Positions 41,701 through 54,259 of a stretch of DNA of 64,000 nt are shown here, one piece after another. A program made the position numbers and the translations under genes. Every line of letters begins with the position of its first letter. Position 1 is the stretch's first letter. The DNA lies in NCBI GenBank assembly GCA_916613615.1, contig OU744731.1, positions 14,080,726 through 14,144,725 of the forward strand, in the 5' to 3' direction. This DNA is from Steromphala cineraria. Taxonomy: Eukaryota; Mollusca; Gastropoda; Trochida; Trochidae. A model generated the notes under the pieces. The model searched no databases and was not told the origin of the DNA. It was given only the letters and a program-made list of their open reading frames with translations.

Positions 41701-44236
41701 CCCTACTAAGTGCGATGCACATTAACCACATCCTTAAGCAAAATTGAATGTGAATCCTGATGAGCTACAGAGCCAATGGATCTATTTCATAAGTTTCTTT
41801 TCAACATCATTTTACGGTAGTTTTATACATCAGTCCTGCATTTAGTTTTTTGATTGCTTTCTTGCGTTTGCAAACAAGCAATGTTTAAGAAAAATACCTG
41901 TAGTAAATGATGTGTTAATTGCTGAATGGAGGGCAGATATACTTCAAAATTTTCTCAAAATTTTCAACTTTTTGACTTTGGATGTTGTGTTTTATATTCT
42001 TTCATTATTTGGTGTTGTCAATTCAATTTTGGTTTTCATTCAGTATTAATAACCTCATAAAAAGATTGCACATTTTGCATGTCAAGGGGTTTTGATGTTA
42101 CTAAAACACTGAATATGTTTGATATTTATCCACATGCATTTAGTCTCATATCTAATCATAAGACTTGTATAGTTGTATGCTATTGCTATTGAAAAATTTA
42201 CATAATACATCTATGTGTAAATTTTAATAAATCACTAAGATAAACTTTAGAAAAATTCATCCAACACTTAAGATCATGTCATTGCTAAGAATATCAATAA
42301 AGTTTTTATCAATTATTCGAAAAATTCAAATCTTATCATATTTTTTTGGTAAGGTGATGACTTGAATTTGCAATAGTATAACTATTAAGTCTTTTGTTTA
42401 AGCTACAATTATGCTTTGAGAAAATCATGACTTTTGTTTTTGTGAATGTTTTCATTTTAATTTTTATTTCAAGGTGTTGGTAGATTTTATTAACCTCTAA
42501 ACTTGCAAACCACTCCTAAACCAAAATATCATTCCATGACCAACAATACTCTTTATCATGTTCTCATATATGTTCTTTTTGTGAAATGTTTAATGCCTTG
42601 TAAGTGTTGTACAAAACAATTGGTTAAAATTTTATTTCCACAAATAACTTTTACATCATATGCATTTTGCGGAGAACCAAATTAACAGGTAGAAAACATT
42701 GATAATGCTTTGTAAGACATTGTAATAATGTATAGAACTTCAAATATAATGTAGAACATAGCAATTTTTTAATGTCTTTTACTAAGTTAAATGCTGGGTA
42801 TTTATTTTTTCAAACAGTCTCCACCAACAACATGTACTCAAGGCAGTCTATTTTGTAATAAGGTATACTGTACAGAAAGGAAAAAAAACAGATACTATGT
42901 TGAACAAAGAAGCATTTTCAGATATTAAACTCTTACAGTTCTGTGCAAGGGCGCTTTTTGAGACAGGCTTGTATTTAAGGCAGGAGTCTTATCAAGTATT
43001 TACAGTGTCTTGTAAATCAAAATGATGAATCGTAGCAGAAAGAATGCATCCAAGGGATTTCTTAACCAGAAAAATAATAAACTCTTTAGCATTCTTGCAT
43101 TCAAAGATATAAGAATGACATTTTGAAGGTTGAAATATTTGCAAGGTATCAAAGTCAAATGAATATGCCTGTTGCAAATGGTAAAACAAATAAATTATCT
43201 TAAAAAATTATCTTTTGCTGACGATATTTGATTGAAATATGCTCTCTAGTAAATGTTTTCATGTAATTATTGTGTTATTGTAATTCCCAACATTCAAATT
43301 ATATAGTATCACTAAACTAGACTAGACACTTTTCTTATGTTCTTGCACACACTCCAAAAAAACTTTGTAAATATCATTTTAGCATATTAAAATTTGTATA
43401 TTTCATCTTTAAAGATACAGACAATTTACTCTTTCAACAGTAAAAAAGTACTTTAAATTTGTTAAATATGAATATTAATCAAACTTTTTATATGCTGGAA
43501 ATTGAGTTGAATGTTGTTTCGTATATTGCCATGATGAATAAATTTTAGACTAGATCTTTGTGTTGTTTGTTAATCTGCACTGCATGAGGTTTATTTTGTT
43601 TGTTTATTTTTTGCATGGTCGTTTTCGTTTGGGTCTAATAACAAACCCAACTGCTTGATATTTATTTGATTATTCTCATTCACAAATTTCAACTGTTAAC
43701 CGTGACAAATGCGCTAATGTGACTGGTTGGTCATTTGTAGTGCATGTTCTCATATATATATGAGAAAAAAACAAAACGTGATAATTTGAATCACAATCAT
43801 TTGATGTGACAAACATTCAGAGGATTATATGACATCCTTGGCTGATACCATACCCTGAAAAATCGTTGGTTTGTTTTGGTATCCGTTTATAACCAAGAGT
43901 TCACAATTATGAGATAGATTTGTATTTCAGACGAACCTTAAATCAAATGTTTTGAAATAGATGTACAAAATATAGTGAATTTGAATCACAAAGAACAAAT
44001 CAATAACACAAATGTACGTTATTCTTATGATAAAAAAGGAAAAGATGGACTTGTGTGGACTTGGATTGAGTGATATGATCTGACATTTTAATCTTCAACA
44101 TAAATTTGGAAAAAAAATCAGAAACTCCAAATATTCAATATTTAGGCGGAATTATCATTTGGATCCTTATTTGAACTATTGAATATCTCCTTATCTGAGT
44201 ATTTGATTGGAGGACGAACATGTTTGCATCAAAATT
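41701..44236. other. Non-coding, AT-rich
   Basis: Long AT-rich stretch with no exon, RNA gene or clear repeat recognised. If PLEKHA1 uses the terminal exon at 46000 this is intron, otherwise it is 3' flank. Confidence 0.5.
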
Positions 44237-44616
44237 ATTTAAATAGGAGCATTTTGTGATTGTATTTGTGGATAAGTGTAATAATAAATGATAACACAAG
44301 GACTAGACCTGATTTCCTGGGGAAACAATGAATAAATAAATAAATTGATAAATTGGTGTCACTGTAGAGAATGACTCCAGCTTAGACAATATATATTACT
44401 TTGAGTCTGAAGATAACAGGAGATATTTAATATTTAAATATGAGCATTTCGTTATTGTATATATATATAAGGATAAGTGTAATAATAAATGAAATTTACA
44501 TGAAAACAAGGACTAGATCTCTTTTCCTGGTAAAAGAGTTAATTTGGTGTCACTATAGAGAATGACTCAAGCTTAGACAATATACATTACTTAGAGTCTG
44601 AAGATAACAGGAGATG
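44237..44616 (+). repeat. Two-copy tandem duplication, ~195-bp unit
   Basis: Copy 1 and copy 2 share 'ggataagtgtaataataaat', 'acaaggactaga', 'ggtgtcact', 'agagaatgactc', 'agcttagacaatata' and 'gtctgaagataacaggagat'. Small indels separate them. Confidence 0.85.
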
Positions 44617-45999
44617 ATTAGAATGCTGTCATATAATGTTACACTCATGGTTGGTGTGTCATGGTGACATTGACGTCCAAACATGTTGTAATATCCTATT
44701 CATTTTATTGACATTTGAAATAAAATCTTAGATATTTTCCTGTTAATTGTATTATTGGAAATTTGGCAGTATTTTGACATTAATATAAAAGACACATTTA
44801 TTTAAGAATTTTTTTTGTTTTGTTTGATTTAAAGTATTAATTATTTCCTGTGAAATCATTTTGAAAATAATGACATTATTTTAATAATTTTGGTTTTAAT
44901 TTTCTGTGATAATTTCGCATACATTATGACATTGATATTTAAGAAAATAATTCAAAAATAAAAGAATAATTTGAATCTCTCAAGAAACTCATTTGCAAGC
45001 TGAATATTTATTTTGGAAATTCTTTGTTGAATTTATTAAGTAATTAATCTGCCATTTTTCTGCTGTTTGATATTTTGAAATGCGTAAGAGAAACTATGAA
45101 GTTACATAAACCATTGTATTATCCAACAATAAAAATGAAACAATTGTAACATCATTTGTTGTTCATCTGTAAAAAAATCAACCAATTATATGAATCATTT
45201 TTCTGTTTGTGATAATCTCGAAAATGAACATTTATCATAAATACACACAAAAATGGTAATTGAAAACTTTGGATTTTGTTGAGTTAAACTTCTGACATTA
45301 TTGGAAGCCTGTTGAAGTTAAGGTTACATACTTTAAAAATCATTTTGATGGTAAAAAGATTTTGGGGAAAATGCTAGACCAATTTCAAGCATGTAAGGGT
45401 AAGTAATAATTATGTTTTGGTATGTTAACATTTGGCTGATACATGTATACGTTTTCTAAATGAAGAATCTTTGTCCAAGACATCAAAAGATATTTGCGAG
45501 GACTAAATATTCTGTGGATTCTGAATGCTGAGAAATGTATAATGGCTTTGTTTCCACCCTTCTCTGTAAGCCAGGTTAAATGTTCCAATGCTGTACACTA
45601 TATCACCCCTGAAGCTTTTCATCAGGAAGTCTGTACTGAATTCACTTTTGATAGGCGGTGTTAAAGAGATGGGTTTTGAACTCTTCAAAGTGGTTAGTTG
45701 TTCAGTTGCAGTTTTTCATTTGATGTGCAAAGGTAATTCATTCCACAGACGAGCACCCGAAGCTTTCTATTTTCTTTTGTCAAGCCATGTCATTTGGTGA
45801 CTGTTTCAAGATTGCAACAAGATTAAACTTCAGGTAATTTTAGTACAAATTTTCCTGAAAAATATCTCGGGGATATAGTGACGAACATGTATATATTACC
45901 CCTTGGTAAGAAGGACTGGTTTCTACAAGTAGACCAACATGGTAGCCGCTGGTTTCCTGTAATTCACAAGATTTCACTAAATATTTTTCTACATTTCAG
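44617..45999. other. Non-coding, AT-rich
   Basis: No feature recognised. Frames of 60-70 codons on both strands near 45385-45800 overlap each other and show no family motif. Confidence 0.5.
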
Positions 46000-46071
46000 C
46001 TGCGAGATCGTCTAGGAGGTGACATCGGGGGAAGGGGCAGGCTACGGAAAAAGAACTGGATGTTTTGGTGA
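46000..46071 (+). CDS. PLEKHA1: PLEKHA1-like terminal exon, version 2
   Basis: After acceptor tctacatttcag, 23 codons and TGA in phase 0: LRDRLGGDIGGRGRLRKKNW and MFW. It could follow 40194 directly, or 41041 through a weak donor. The product tail would be basic and glycine-rich with no PDZ ligand. An AATAAA at 46541-46546 could end the transcript. The acceptor is good, but I have no family match for the peptide. Confidence 0.45.
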   Translation: MRDRLGGDIGGRGRLRKKNWMFW

Positions 46072-46540
46072 TGTCAGGAACATCCTTTTTATGTAATCAC
46101 CATCGTAGTTTTAGATGACTGTTTTCATTGGATTGTTCTTCATTTGTATTTTGTGAGGTTCACATACAGCAAATTGAGGTTTTTAAACAGGTATTTCGAA
46201 AAACTTTAGCTTTTTGGCTTTGGACAATATTCAATAGATGATAGCCTCTCAATTTAAATAACAATTGTGAATCTAATGCAACTTAATTTTGGAATATGAT
46301 ACGGGTGTGGCCGGCAATCAATATTTTCATATTAAACAAGATATATTTTACTTTTGAGATTTTTATTATAAGAAATGTTATACCAGATAAAATATATTCA
46401 AGATATTGATTGAAGAATTTATCAGAAGCGAATGTTACATAAAATGTTACAATTTGATATCAGATTAATGTGTTGTAAAAATAAGGAAATATTTGATTAC
46501 TACATAAAGAAAATTTGTTGATGTACACTGTAAAAATGTC

Positions 46541-46546
46541 AATAAA
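46541..46546 (+). terminator. Candidate poly(A) signal AATAAA
   Basis: 470 bp after the version 2 stop, in T-rich surroundings. Such hexamers are common in AT-rich DNA, so this is only a candidate. Confidence 0.3.
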
Positions 46547-46599
46547 ATATTATACTTCCAACTAACACTTTGTGAGATAGTGTATTTTACTATATTTTG

Positions 46600-46975
46600 A
46601 ATCATAAGCGGTGGCATATTATTCATATGTGCACATGTGCACATTTCACTTTGCTTCAATATGATGGTATCATTTCAAGAACATTTGAGTACCGGTAATA
46701 TAAGTATTTATCACTCACTGCCACACTACAGTACTGTATGTTGAACGTCAGTGGTAACATATTTCCCAAATGAGCACATGTGCACATATCACTGTCCCTC
46801 AAATATGATGTAATAATTCTAAGTTCCTTTAAGTAATGTAAGTTTTTATTAAGTCTATATATATATAGTGAACATGAGTGGGAAGATATATTCCAAGTGT
46901 GCACATGTGCACATATCTTTTTTGCCTCAATATGATGTTATCACTGAGTTATGTAAGTGCGCGTACAAGTTGTAA
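46600..46975 (+). repeat. Three diverged tandem units centred on GTGCACATGTGCAC
   Basis: GCACATGTGCACAT occurs at 46631, 46774 and 46901, each followed by a tract like 'atcac..tgcctcaatatgatg' and 'atca'. Unit length 127-143 bp. The core is a near-perfect palindrome. Confidence 0.8.
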
Positions 46976-49900
46976 CAATGTATAAAACTGTTGTGCTGGG
47001 ATATAGATAGGTCTACAGAAACAATTAGTAATTCCTTGTGTCATTGTCATTATCGTAATTACTGAAATTATGAGCTCTGTAACAAATACTACAGGGAGAA
47101 AAAATTGTATAAAGGTTTCAAGTTCTATGTTAGATTGTTATTCATATAAGACTAATGTGGTTAGTTCAAGCAATATTGGTTTGTTTATACATATAAAGTA
47201 CTTATAAAATTCAAAATTGGAAACTAGCTAGAACATGATGATAAATTTATTACCAAATATTGATATATGTGATATTCATAATCAGATTCTTGCATGTGTC
47301 TCTGCTTCAAACTGTTATATCAGTTCAAAATTTAAAATTCAGTTTAGAACCTCTATTGCACCTGTAAATGTTTAATGAAGAAAAATCAAAAATATCTTGT
47401 GTTTGAAAGACATTAGAGGAGAAGTGGCACACAACAGAATAGAAAGATTTTCTTGAGAACTACATCTGTAGTGTATTAATCACAAAAGTGAAGGATAACA
47501 GCCTTTGTATCCCAAGCTTGTAATTTTCACAATAAAGAAGTTGTTATCCAGAAAACCTTACTGCATAGAAGGATTTTTGGCAATGACATAAGGGCCTATG
47601 TTATTTTTGTTTACCTAACCTACATGCCTTACCCACTGTGACTATGTGATACGTGACAATGTTTCATATTGTCAGTTCTGTGATAATCTACCAACCTTGT
47701 CATAATCACCAGTATATTCAGGTCACTCCTCTACCGCTCATCTTATCTACTTAACTAGTGGCATTGAACTGTCAATTATGTACTTTCCTGTTTCATTTTA
47801 ATCTAACTATATGGTTATTCCTTTTAGGGCATTCTCTATAAATGTTATAAATATGAAAAGGCTTAAGTAGTAACAGTTTAACATGGCCAACAGCTCCTAG
47901 CTGTATGGGCTATTCAAAATTAATAGATCTATCAACCGCTGGGCTAGTAAATATATATTTGCACTAATAACTAGAAAGTATTAGGATGATACAAGGACTC
48001 AATGAAACAAGAAAAGCCTTTTAAAAGGCTAGCTTTTGGGCACCTGGTTATGTATCACTATATAGAACTAGGAGGTTTAGGTTAGGGGGGACGGGGACAG
48101 GGACTTTTACTTGAATAAATTGTTCCAATCGGAGTCGCATATTCTTTGCTCTTTGTTTTGATAGTTATCAGTACACTACACTATGTAAAGTAAAACATCT
48201 CGTTCGTTCCGCTTAAATTCCAACAATGATAGATACGTCTCCTAACTCAATTATGATATAATTTTTTTAAACATTAATACGGTAATTCAAATTAATGTTG
48301 CTTTAAAAGATAGCTGACGGCGAGTTTATACAAGAGCCAGTGATTACCTAGAAGATAAATAGTTGCGCTAGTAAACGTTCCGGGATCCATTGTTTTCCAA
48401 TACCAGCAAATTGAGTTTAAACCCGACGAATTTCCTATTGACTTTCAGAATAATTACATATTGCACGAGTAATTTTCCTTAATTGAGTGCTGATCGAATT
48501 ACAGCCGAAAGGTGCTGAAAAATTTAGTTCATAATTTTCATTATGTTATAGGATGACATTTAAGAATATGTTATGATACTTTAGGCCCTATATGTCGATA
48601 CTTTCTTGGAAAGACACCCTTAAACGTAAATAAATCATTCATAACGTTATGTTTGAAACATGAAATTTGAAAATGGCCTGTTCAGTACCATTTTTTTCGT
48701 GAGGCGATGAAATGCATTGACTGAACGATCAGTCATTGACAAGGCGGGACATTCAGCGCTCGCGTTATAGTAAACAATTGGAGGAACCGAATTCCTAGTT
48801 GATACAAAAATGAAATGTCGTTTCCGAATGTGGAATGCAAAAAATACACCGAATAACTACAAAACAGCTCACATGCATATGAAAATTTGATAGTTATTAC
48901 GGGTGTAAACGCTCATCCATATATTGTTGAAAATATACGATATATTTTACATCATAACATTATTATAATAATCAATTTCCAAATTAAAGCTTGCCAATTA
49001 TTTCGTACCACCCACATGGTCACGTGGGTATAAATTTGCTACAGCTCTGTCCATTGATGATTCGAAATACCAGGATATGCTTAAAACAAATATCATTGGC
49101 TGAAACTTCTCTTTGAAGTTTCCAAGAGTAATATAGAGAGAACCTCCTGCCATTAGTTTTCAATATCAAATGTTACATAACTTTGGGGTCTCTGGACCCC
49201 AAAGCAATAACACCACTGTCAGTTTTTGACGTAACCAGAAAAAAATCAGAATCAATACTTCACAATCCTTGTAGAATAACTAGGATCCTACGCCATAAGA
49301 AATGTCTGTTTTAGCTGTAATTATTCGTTAGTTGTTACTTTTGTACTTTGTCATATTGTAAGATCATTGTAGCCTTGTTAACCTTACCTAACGTTATTGT
49401 TCCCATCCTCTTCAATTTATCACCTCAGTGATTTACTACAAGGACGACTCATTATAGAGTCACCCACCCTTTAATTATTCATTGAATGGTTCTGTAATCA
49501 AAGGACTTGAACAACCCTTCATGCTGTGACACAAGTGCTTTCAAATGTGCTATCAAGCCTCAATCACCTCTAAAACGTTTTTTGTGACTGTTTTGTGTTT
49601 TCAGTTGCAGTAATTTCTCTATTAATTTGACATCTCAAATAATTCAACAACATAGTTTTTTTTTCTGAAGTCTCAAATTCAAAACACTTTTAAAATTTCA
49701 ACCAAGTGCCAAAAGTTGATGCTCTTATGATTCATGCATTGCTTGAAATGATTGTTTTATTTACAAAAAAGAAGCAAAAGATTGATTGCACAGCACAATT
49801 TTCTCTACTCGGTTATCTATAATATCTTGATTATGAAAACATTGCCATTATTACCGGTATGTCATTTATGTGGTTATCTTTAAAATCTATGCATTAAGGT

Positions 49901-51081
49901 CACCCATGTTCTTAATATTATCCAATATTTCGACCATTGAGCCACATGATGCACCAAAAGTGAAAAATAGTTTAACCATAGATCTTTTTTTTAATTCTTT
50001 AGAATATTTTAGGGTTGAATTGATAGAGAAATTACGGTAGTTTTCCTTTTGAATCATTTCATGTGTAGAGAAAAAAACTTGACCCCTAAACTCCCTGAAT
50101 GGTACATTGCTGCAGCTCTTGTAACTAACAAATGGTCATGTTGTTCCAAAATTGGATTGTATGTGACTGTAAATGTGGAATAAAAATGTAACTACTTTTG
50201 TCTTTGCCTCAAAGCATTTGTACATTATGTTACATTGTGGTGTCTTATTTATGATTGGGACAAAGCTATAGTTCTTGTTTGAGCTTCGTCTTTACAGGGA
50301 CTTGTATTTCATATCGTCTATATTGTTATACTTGTTCCAAGTCTTCTAACGGATTGTTTGTGTTTGGCAATCAAAATGAGAAAATAAGACCAACTCAAAA
50401 AGTGGTATGTACTTTTAGCTTTCCTTCAGGGATGGCAATGAGTTCTGACAGTAGAAGCTTAAATTTAAACCAAGTCATTATGTTAAAATTGTAGAAAACT
50501 ATTTAATCAGGATCACATGATGTGACTCACACGTATATGTTTGAAATCAGCTTCCTCTCAGAAGTATCCATCTATGTATTAAACCCTTCTTGTTTGTATA
50601 GTACCGGTACATATGTTTTGACGGACAGTTGACTTGGTATGTGTTGATATTTGTATAACAAGTGTATTTTACTGACTGTTACATGTTATGCTATGTTCAA
50701 TTTAAACTGTGTTTCTTGTTTCTCTGTACAAGAATTATATTTACCTTAAATGTTACTTATTGTCTTGCTACAGTAAATACTTTTTATAATGCATTCTCTG
50801 TGGAATACAATTTTGAATTCTTTTATAACCTCTTCCAATATCAATACCTGTTATTTTATAACCATCCTCCAATCAAATTAAACAAGTCTTTAGTTATTCT
50901 AAACATTCTGTTTTTAGAAACACCAATACCATAACCTTTATGAGAATGATAATTAATCTATTTGGTTTTTTTTAATCATGAAATGTATATTTGCAAATAA
51001 ATTCATATTATCAGAATAGTAACCAAGTTCAAAATAGTCATCTCTGTAATTTCAGGATATATTTATATTCTCTAAACATGA
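46976..51081. other. Non-coding, AT-rich
   Basis: No exon or RNA gene recognised. An inverted pair CCCAC..GTGGG spans an E-box at 49010-49030 (ACATGGTCACGTGGGTATAA), which is promoter-like but isolated. Confidence 0.5.
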
Positions 51082-51333
51082 TCATCTTCCTACGCAAAGC
51101 CTAAAATGACAATTACCTAACTGTCGGTTTTATGCCTTGCTGCAGACCCTTGAATTTTCTGTGCTGATATCAGCGCCCCTACAGGCGATTGTTAGCAACC
51201 TCCAGTTACTTTCTGATTGGACTATTGCTTTCTCTCATAGCAGGCTAGAGAGCAAGCACAGAAAACTCAAGGGTATGCAGCAAGGCATAAAACTGACAGT
51301 TCTGAAGGTTTTAGGCCTTGCGTAGGAAGATGA
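51082..51333. mobile_element. MITE with long (~80-bp) imperfect inverted ends
   Basis: Left TCATCTTCCTACGCAAAGCC and 'gttttatgccttgctgcaga' are mirrored by 'tatgcagcaaggcataaaac' and GGCCTTGCGTAGGAAGATGA. 'cccttgaattttctgtgct' is mirrored by 'agcacagaaaactcaaggg'. 252 bp. The 62-codon frame inside is chance. Confidence 0.8.
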
Positions 51334-53050
51334 ACATAGATACCTATTTCATATTTCTTATTTGCATACAATTTCTTAGTAACCTCTACTTTTCTACTGT
51401 AAAATATGAATATTTCCATGATGTTGCTAAAACAAAACCAGACTACCTATTGATATTATGATGCTCAATGTATGTCTTGTGAGTTGACTAGCATGTAACT
51501 TAATTCTGTTTATTTAATATGTTTTCTACATTTGATAAAGGATTTAATAATAACCTTAAATATCTTTATTCTTACATTTTAACTGAAATATTTTTTTTAT
51601 CACCTGGCATTGAGTCAAAATCATTTTTCAATGGAACGTCCAACATCCTGGAACACCCTTCCATTTTAGGTACATCCAAATCCATCTATAAACTATGTAA
51701 ACAGTTGTCATAGGGTCCATTCAGTTATCCCACAGTTCAAACCGTTTTTTAGAACGTAGTTAAACCGGGTTTGGTGTGATGAGGGTATATTTTTTAATCT
51801 CATCTCTCTGTTGTTGACATGTTAACAATTCTTAGCTCATCTCCTCGTTTAAATATCTAAGGGAAAACGGTGATAATGTTTTATTGATTTGAATGATTGT
51901 CTTTACTGTGTAAGAAATAAAGTGTAAATTTGATAGATTTGTAGCAGAAACGCAGAATTGAGAGTATCCCTTGTATGTTTTAAGAACCAAGCTCTGTGGT
52001 ATTGCTCCTTCAATGATTTTTCAATGTCCTTTACAGTTCCTACTTAGCAGATACCTCTTTCCACAAGTTAATCTTCTGGTTGTGTGTTACTGATTAATGT
52101 TTTTTATGAAAATAGCTGTAGAAAATGAGCTTATGCTTGACTGGTAATACAAATTAGTTGTAACTATAAGTTGATGATGTAAAATGATGATGAAAATATT
52201 GGAAAAGGATAAGACACATGACAACAGAAATGCATTTTATAGCGTAATTGGCATTTATTCAAGGTTCAAGTTTTGCATACAATTGATTTGTCTTGGTAAC
52301 AGTGTTATTACTGTATGTGTTATTATCATTATTATATACCTGTATTGAAGACTATAAATGTTGCAAAGTCCAGGAGCAAGCATTGGTAGGAAAATGGATT
52401 TATGTTTTTTTCTCAATTTTATGATTTCTGTAACAAGTAAAACATCATCTTTGTATCCGATGTATGCTATGTTCAGAAACCTCTTGTTTGAATAATGCTT
52501 TATATTGGGCTCTCACTCAGAAACTACCAATATTCAGGCATTTCAACGGTATGATTTGAACACTCCTGTAATATCCCTCATTTGGTAAACATAATCTGAA
52601 TGTTAGAGTTGTTTTTTTAATTCAAGATGAACAAAACTGTATTGGTTGATAATAAAATGAAGATGAATGTCCAACTTGTAACTGACCATGATTATCATTA
52701 CAACAAAACAATTTGTACATAGTTGTTACTTTCTTTTTTTTTAACATGATTTTCCTCTCTTTTTTTCCTCATGACATCAGTTTGGCACAAAACCAAATTG
52801 TTTAATGTAGATTTAGGATGGTTACTTGTAATCTTTATTTTCAACAGCTTGATATTTAAAGTTTTATTGCCGGTGTTGTACAGCATGAAATAGATAGTTC
52901 AGCACAGTTCCTCTGTAACTGTAGCACAAGTTTCCTATCTCTTTCAGCACCATAATGGTACTATGTTTCATTAAATGGAGGTATTTGCAATTCTTCATGT
53001 GACGAGATTAATTGTAATCACTAACTTCTGTGAATCATTGATATGTTTAT
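51334..53050. other. Non-coding, AT-rich
   Basis: Nothing recognised. Confidence 0.5.
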
Positions 53051-53200
53051 AATGCTGAGGAATATATGGATGACAACTTCTTTGTTCATTGTTTGCGACA
53101 AGGATCTGTGTCGAAACGACGCATACAATGAACAAAGAAGTTGTCATCCATATGTTCCTCAGCATTATTGTCATTCGAACTTCTAAAATGCCTCTCAAAG
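53051..53200. mobile_element. Foldback MITE, copy 2
   Basis: AATGCTGAGGAATATATGGA, then 'tgacaacttctttgttcattg', mirrored almost perfectly by 'caatgaacaaagaagttgtca' and 'tccatatgttcctcagcatt' (to 53166). The tail 'acttctaaaatgcctctcaaagaa' matches copy 1 at 40355. Loop about 35 bp. Confidence 0.8.
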
Positions 53201-53859
53201 AAATTGATATGTTAATTCAACGGACAACTATACCTTGCTACAAGCATGACATAAGGCATTAAGCTAAGGGCTATTTCTATGAAATAACAACATGGTTACC
53301 AAATTCCTAAATTAAATGAAAAATGTTACATGTAATTGCAAATAAGATGTCTATGTACCTTCTCTCCTTGAACCAACATAACTTCTGTCTTAAGACAACT
53401 AAGAAATTACACATATAATTGAAATACATGCATTTCTTTAAAATAATGATGGAATACTTACACATTTACATAAAATCAAATGATCTGCTATTATAAAGTT
53501 TTGACATTTCTAAGTAACAGACACTGAAACAGTTGAAAAAATAGCAAAATCTTTTATAAAATAAAGGAAGTGAAAGAACAGTTTATGAAGAGATAGGAAC
53601 CTAGTGCTGGCCAGTGTACAGTCTGAGTGTACTAGCTGTCTGGCTATCAAGTGTACAGTGAGTATTGAGTGTGTATATTTCTTCCTGGTCATCACTCCTT
53701 GTAGATGTGTTGTGGGGCTAGGAGTTTCGATGCTGTCACTGCCATTTTACAGCAATAAAAGTATTGAAAATAATCCTGTCTTGTGTTCTAACTGCAACTG
53801 ACAACAGATTTAGTCTACTATTCTTCCTTTCTCAAAGATTACCATATACAATCTATGAA

Positions 53860-54250
53860 CCAACAAACTAAGTTTTGGTTGAATTTATGAAACTAACCCT
53901 TACCTTAAAAATTACGAAGTCCAAATTGTTGCCATGGAAACTCTAAAATGAATAATTGAAAAGAAGTTAAAAAAAACCAAAAGGCACTAATACATGATAA
54001 GAACAGGATGTATACCAAATTTGGTGAAGATTGTTAAAGTAGTTACAGAGTTATTCTCCAGACACAAACCCTACCTTTCAAAATGACATTGTCCAAACTG
54101 CCATGGAAACCACACAAAAATATGAAAAGAAGCTGAAACCCGTAAAAGTCACATCTACATGATAGAAGTGAATGTATAGTTTTAACCAAATTTGGTGAAG
54201 AATGGTCAAATAGTTACAGAGTTATGCTCAGGAAACAATTGGGAACGCCA
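53860..54250 (+). repeat. Two tandem copies of a ~176-bp repeat
   Basis: 'accaaatttggtgaaga' and 'agttacagagttat' recur at about 54013 and 54188, preceded in both by 'gccatggaaac' and 'gaaaagaagYt'. This is a common mollusc repeat type, ending near 'acgccaaagcggacggaaac'. Confidence 0.75.
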
Positions 54251-54259
54251 AAGCGGACG

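Larger units (their letters stand above)
15342..46071 (+). other. PLEKHA1: Host gene: PLEKHA1/TAPP1-like tandem-PH adaptor (gene span)
   Basis: Exons with consensus borders, in phase: 15342-15387, 17320-17417, 17753-17872, 25343-25540, 30606-30674, 30947-31008, 31750-31813, 40114-40194, then alternative 3' ends 40973-41053 and 46000-46071. The joined product has the second half of PH1 (VSDGRKIRPK, RRYFLEAESEDDKSEWIEAL), a linker with SYVTEIAGGV, an acidic Ser/Glu-rich segment, and a full PH2 (VKQGAV, WKRRYFVL, RDNLFELIT, MQSWIDAI). TAPP proteins are cytosolic adaptors recruited to membrane PI(3,4)P2 through PH2. The Ala of KQGAV, which in TAPP1 restricts binding to PI(3,4)P2, is kept. Introns are enlarged by three YR retrotransposons and several MITEs. 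The N-terminal part is not seen in the window. Confidence 0.9.
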
